Below are positions 62,697 to 64,000 of a stretch of 64,000 bases of DNA, in pieces. Under the pieces are notes generated by a model. The model saw only the letters and a program-made list of their open reading frames with translations. It was not told the origin of the DNA and searched no databases. Within the stretch, counting starts at the first letter, position 1. Every line of letters starts with the position of its first letter. The stretch is from Bacteroidales bacterium UBA1797 (GTDB taxonomy: Bacteria > Bacteroidota > Bacteroidia > Bacteroidales > VadinHA17): assembly GCA_002319885.1 (NCBI GenBank), contig DCFT01000112.1, positions 1,363-65,362 on the forward strand, given 5' to 3'. A program made the position numbers and the translations under genes.

Positions 62697-63563
62697 TCAA
62701 TTTAAGGAAACGACAGCTTCTACGGGCCAGTGGTCTGAGATAAAGATCCCATGTTCCTTTTTAACAATGGTTTTATAATCGAGTACCCTTAGCCCGTTTC
62801 TTACGAAAATATAGTCTATTCTGGCTGATTTTAATTTGTTAGAAAACCCGTTAAAAGTACTGACAGGACCAGAAGGTCTTTTTTCGGTTATTACATAGGA
62901 ATCTTTTAACAAAGGCACACTTTCATCCGGACCCGTCAGGATTGAATAACCGGTACTGGTAGGCGGCATATTAAAATCTCCTGAAATTATAAATGGATAT
63001 CCTTCAGCTATCTTATTAACTTCATTAAGAAGAATATGTGAACTCATTAGTCTGGCAGAGTCAGAATCATGGGCGAAGTGTGTATTGAAAAAGAAAAAGT
63101 GTTTATGACTGTCCTTATTAACAAGCTCCATCCATGTAACAATCCTGGGCAGCGAGGAGCCCCATCCCTTTGAGCCTGCAACATCGGGAGAATCGGAGAG
63201 CCAGAAAGTGATGTTTCTGACCATATCAAACTTTTCTTTCCTGAAGAAAACAGGGTTCATTTCCCCTTCTCTTGACCCATCGTTCCGGCCTACTCCTACC
63301 GATGAATAATTAGCAAGGGCAGAATCAAGAATTTGATACTGATGCCATAATACTTCCTGCAGACCAAGAATATCAGGTCTTTCGCTTTTAATAAAATTAC
63401 AAACCTGGGTCGCCCTTCTTGGCCAGGCGTTGATACTATCTTCCGGGTTATCATATCTTATATTCAAAGTCATTACTTTTATTTCGTCCTTCAGGGATTT
63501 ATGTGAACAGCCGGAAACAACAATAAAAAAGATGAGGATTATACAAAGAAGTAGTTTTTTCAT
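62697..63563 (-). CDS. Endonuclease/exonuclease/phosphatase-family lipoprotein
   Basis: 288 residues. The N-terminus LLLCIILIFFIVVSGCSHKS is a lipoprotein signal (Cys about 19). The metal-dependent EEP fold is complete: MTLNIRYDN, LGLQEVLWHQ with the metal Glu, FFFNTHFAHDSD, FIISGDFNMPP, RIDYIFV and ISDHWPVEAVV with the catalytic His. Enzymes of this type with an envelope signal can be phosphodiesterases or nucleases; the substrate is not evident. It is divergent from mutL. A TATCTTTG element (63587-63580, minus) may be the -7 box, about 17 bases before the ATG. Confidence 0.9.
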   Translation of the reverse strand: MKKLLLCIILIFFIVVSGCSHKSLKDEIKVMTLNIRYDNPEDSINAWPRRATQVCNFIKSERPDILGLQEVLWHQYQILDSALANYSSVGVGRNDGSREGEMNPVFFRKEKFDMVRNITFWLSDSPDVAGSKGWGSSLPRIVTWMELVNKDSHKHFFFFNTHFAHDSDSARLMSSHILLNEVNKIAEGYPFIISGDFNMPPTSTGYSILTGPDESVPLLKDSYVITEKRPSGPVSTFNGFSNKLKSARIDYIFVRNGLRVLDYKTIVKKEHGIFISDHWPVEAVVSLN

Positions 63564-63667
63564 TTCCCAGAATTTTTATCAAAGATAATAATCTGAACTC
63601 TAATAACCATTATCGTTTTCATATGCTTCTCCTTGTGTGTTGTGAAAGGTTATGCACCAATTATTTA

Positions 63668-63675
63668 TATATTTG
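63668..63675 (+). promoter_or_regulatory. Possible -7 element of mutL
   Basis: TATATTTG fits TAnnTTTG and lies 89 bases before the mutL ATG. No TTTG occurs at the right distance upstream, so this is weak. Confidence 0.3.
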
Positions 63676-63764
63676 CAGGATTGATCCATAAGGGATGCAC
63701 AATTCATTTTATGAACTTGTGTACAAATCAGATGTTAACTATATCTACAGTAATATTTTAATTG

Positions 63765-64000
63765 ATGCCCGATATTATTAAGCTTTTACCCGACTCGGTA
63801 GCTAACCAGATCGCTGCAGGCGAAGTAATACAAAGGCCTGCATCTGTCGTAAAGGAGCTTGTCGAAAACTCAGTCGATGCCGGATCAAAAAATATCAGGG
63901 TCATAATAAAAGACTCCGGAAAGACATTGATTCAGGTAATTGACGATGGATCGGGCATGTCGGAGACAGATGCCAGGCTCTCTTTTGAAAGACATGCCAC
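63765..64000 (+). CDS. mutL: DNA mismatch repair protein MutL, N-terminal end (partial)
   Basis: The ATG at 63765 opens a frame that runs off the window after 78 codons. The peptide begins [20 protein letters not shown], followed by [24 protein letters not shown] and [22 protein letters not shown]. These are the GHKL ATPase motifs of MutL: the catalytic Glu and Asn in [11 protein letters not shown] and the DDGxGM motif. MutL links mismatch recognition to strand removal. The gene continues beyond 64000. Confidence 0.97.
   Translation, partial: MPDIIKLLPDSVANQIAAGEVIQRPASVVKELVENSVDAGSKNIRVIIKDSGKTLIQVIDDGSGMSETDARLSFERHA

Overview
The window looks like a low-GC chromosomal segment of a Bacteroidota (probably Bacteroidales/Marinilabiliales-type) bacterium. 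The evidence is a SusC/SusD locus, lipoproteins with FG-GAP/VCBS and UnbV/ASPIC domains, LytTR and TPR-kinase signalling pairs, a trp operon in the order E-G-D-C-F-B-A, almost no Shine-Dalgarno sites, and several good matches to the Bacteroidota promoter form TTTG-N19..21-TAnnTTTG. No rRNA, tRNA, CRISPR array or intact transposon was seen.

Region by region. 1-111 is the end of a PfkB-type sugar kinase. 190-14838 (minus strand) is a polysaccharide-utilisation-like operon: one SusC, then two consecutive [SusD + VCBS/UnbV lipoprotein] modules, then a GH8 glycosidase. The 0.86 kb gap upstream of it holds a possible small RNA on the opposite strand. 15701-18238 is a TPR histidine kinase with a NarL-type regulator, followed by a small outer-membrane-type barrel protein, a LytTR regulator lacking its phospho-acceptor Asp, and a SiaC-like protein. 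21908-30569 carries oxidoreductases and sugar isomerases (several with twin-arginine signals) and a PadR regulator with an ABC exporter. 30784-32486 is amtB-glnK. 32645-39462 is the trp operon with a promoter, a Trp-rich leader peptide and a terminator, which together read as a classical attenuator. 39771-41935 holds two secreted proteins made only of four copies of a GH2-type jelly-roll domain; a terminator separates them from a kinase/OmpR pair (42051-44293). 44416-50968 (minus) is a TolC/MacA/MacB-type efflux system co-directional with a LytS/LytTR pair.

52045-54865 (minus) is a PadR-controlled pair of membrane proteins that combine repeated GldL/PorL-like 'LFKxQHWP' membrane hairpins, spaced exactly 60 residues apart, with a GldM-like membrane helix and periplasmic part. 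I regard this as the best candidate for an undescribed system. After a frameshifted, truncated RAYT transposase remnant comes a TetR-controlled Ybh-type ABC-2 efflux operon (55495-62600) whose two ATPase halves are separate genes. The window ends with an EEP-family lipoprotein and the 5' end of mutL.

Mini-repeats sit in several intergenic regions: an ACAAAG inverted repeat at 39490-39600, C/G-rich palindromes at 44301-44410 and 57484-57575, and a TCGTGAG heptamer array at 61395-61424. All functions are read from motifs and gene order; no database search was run.
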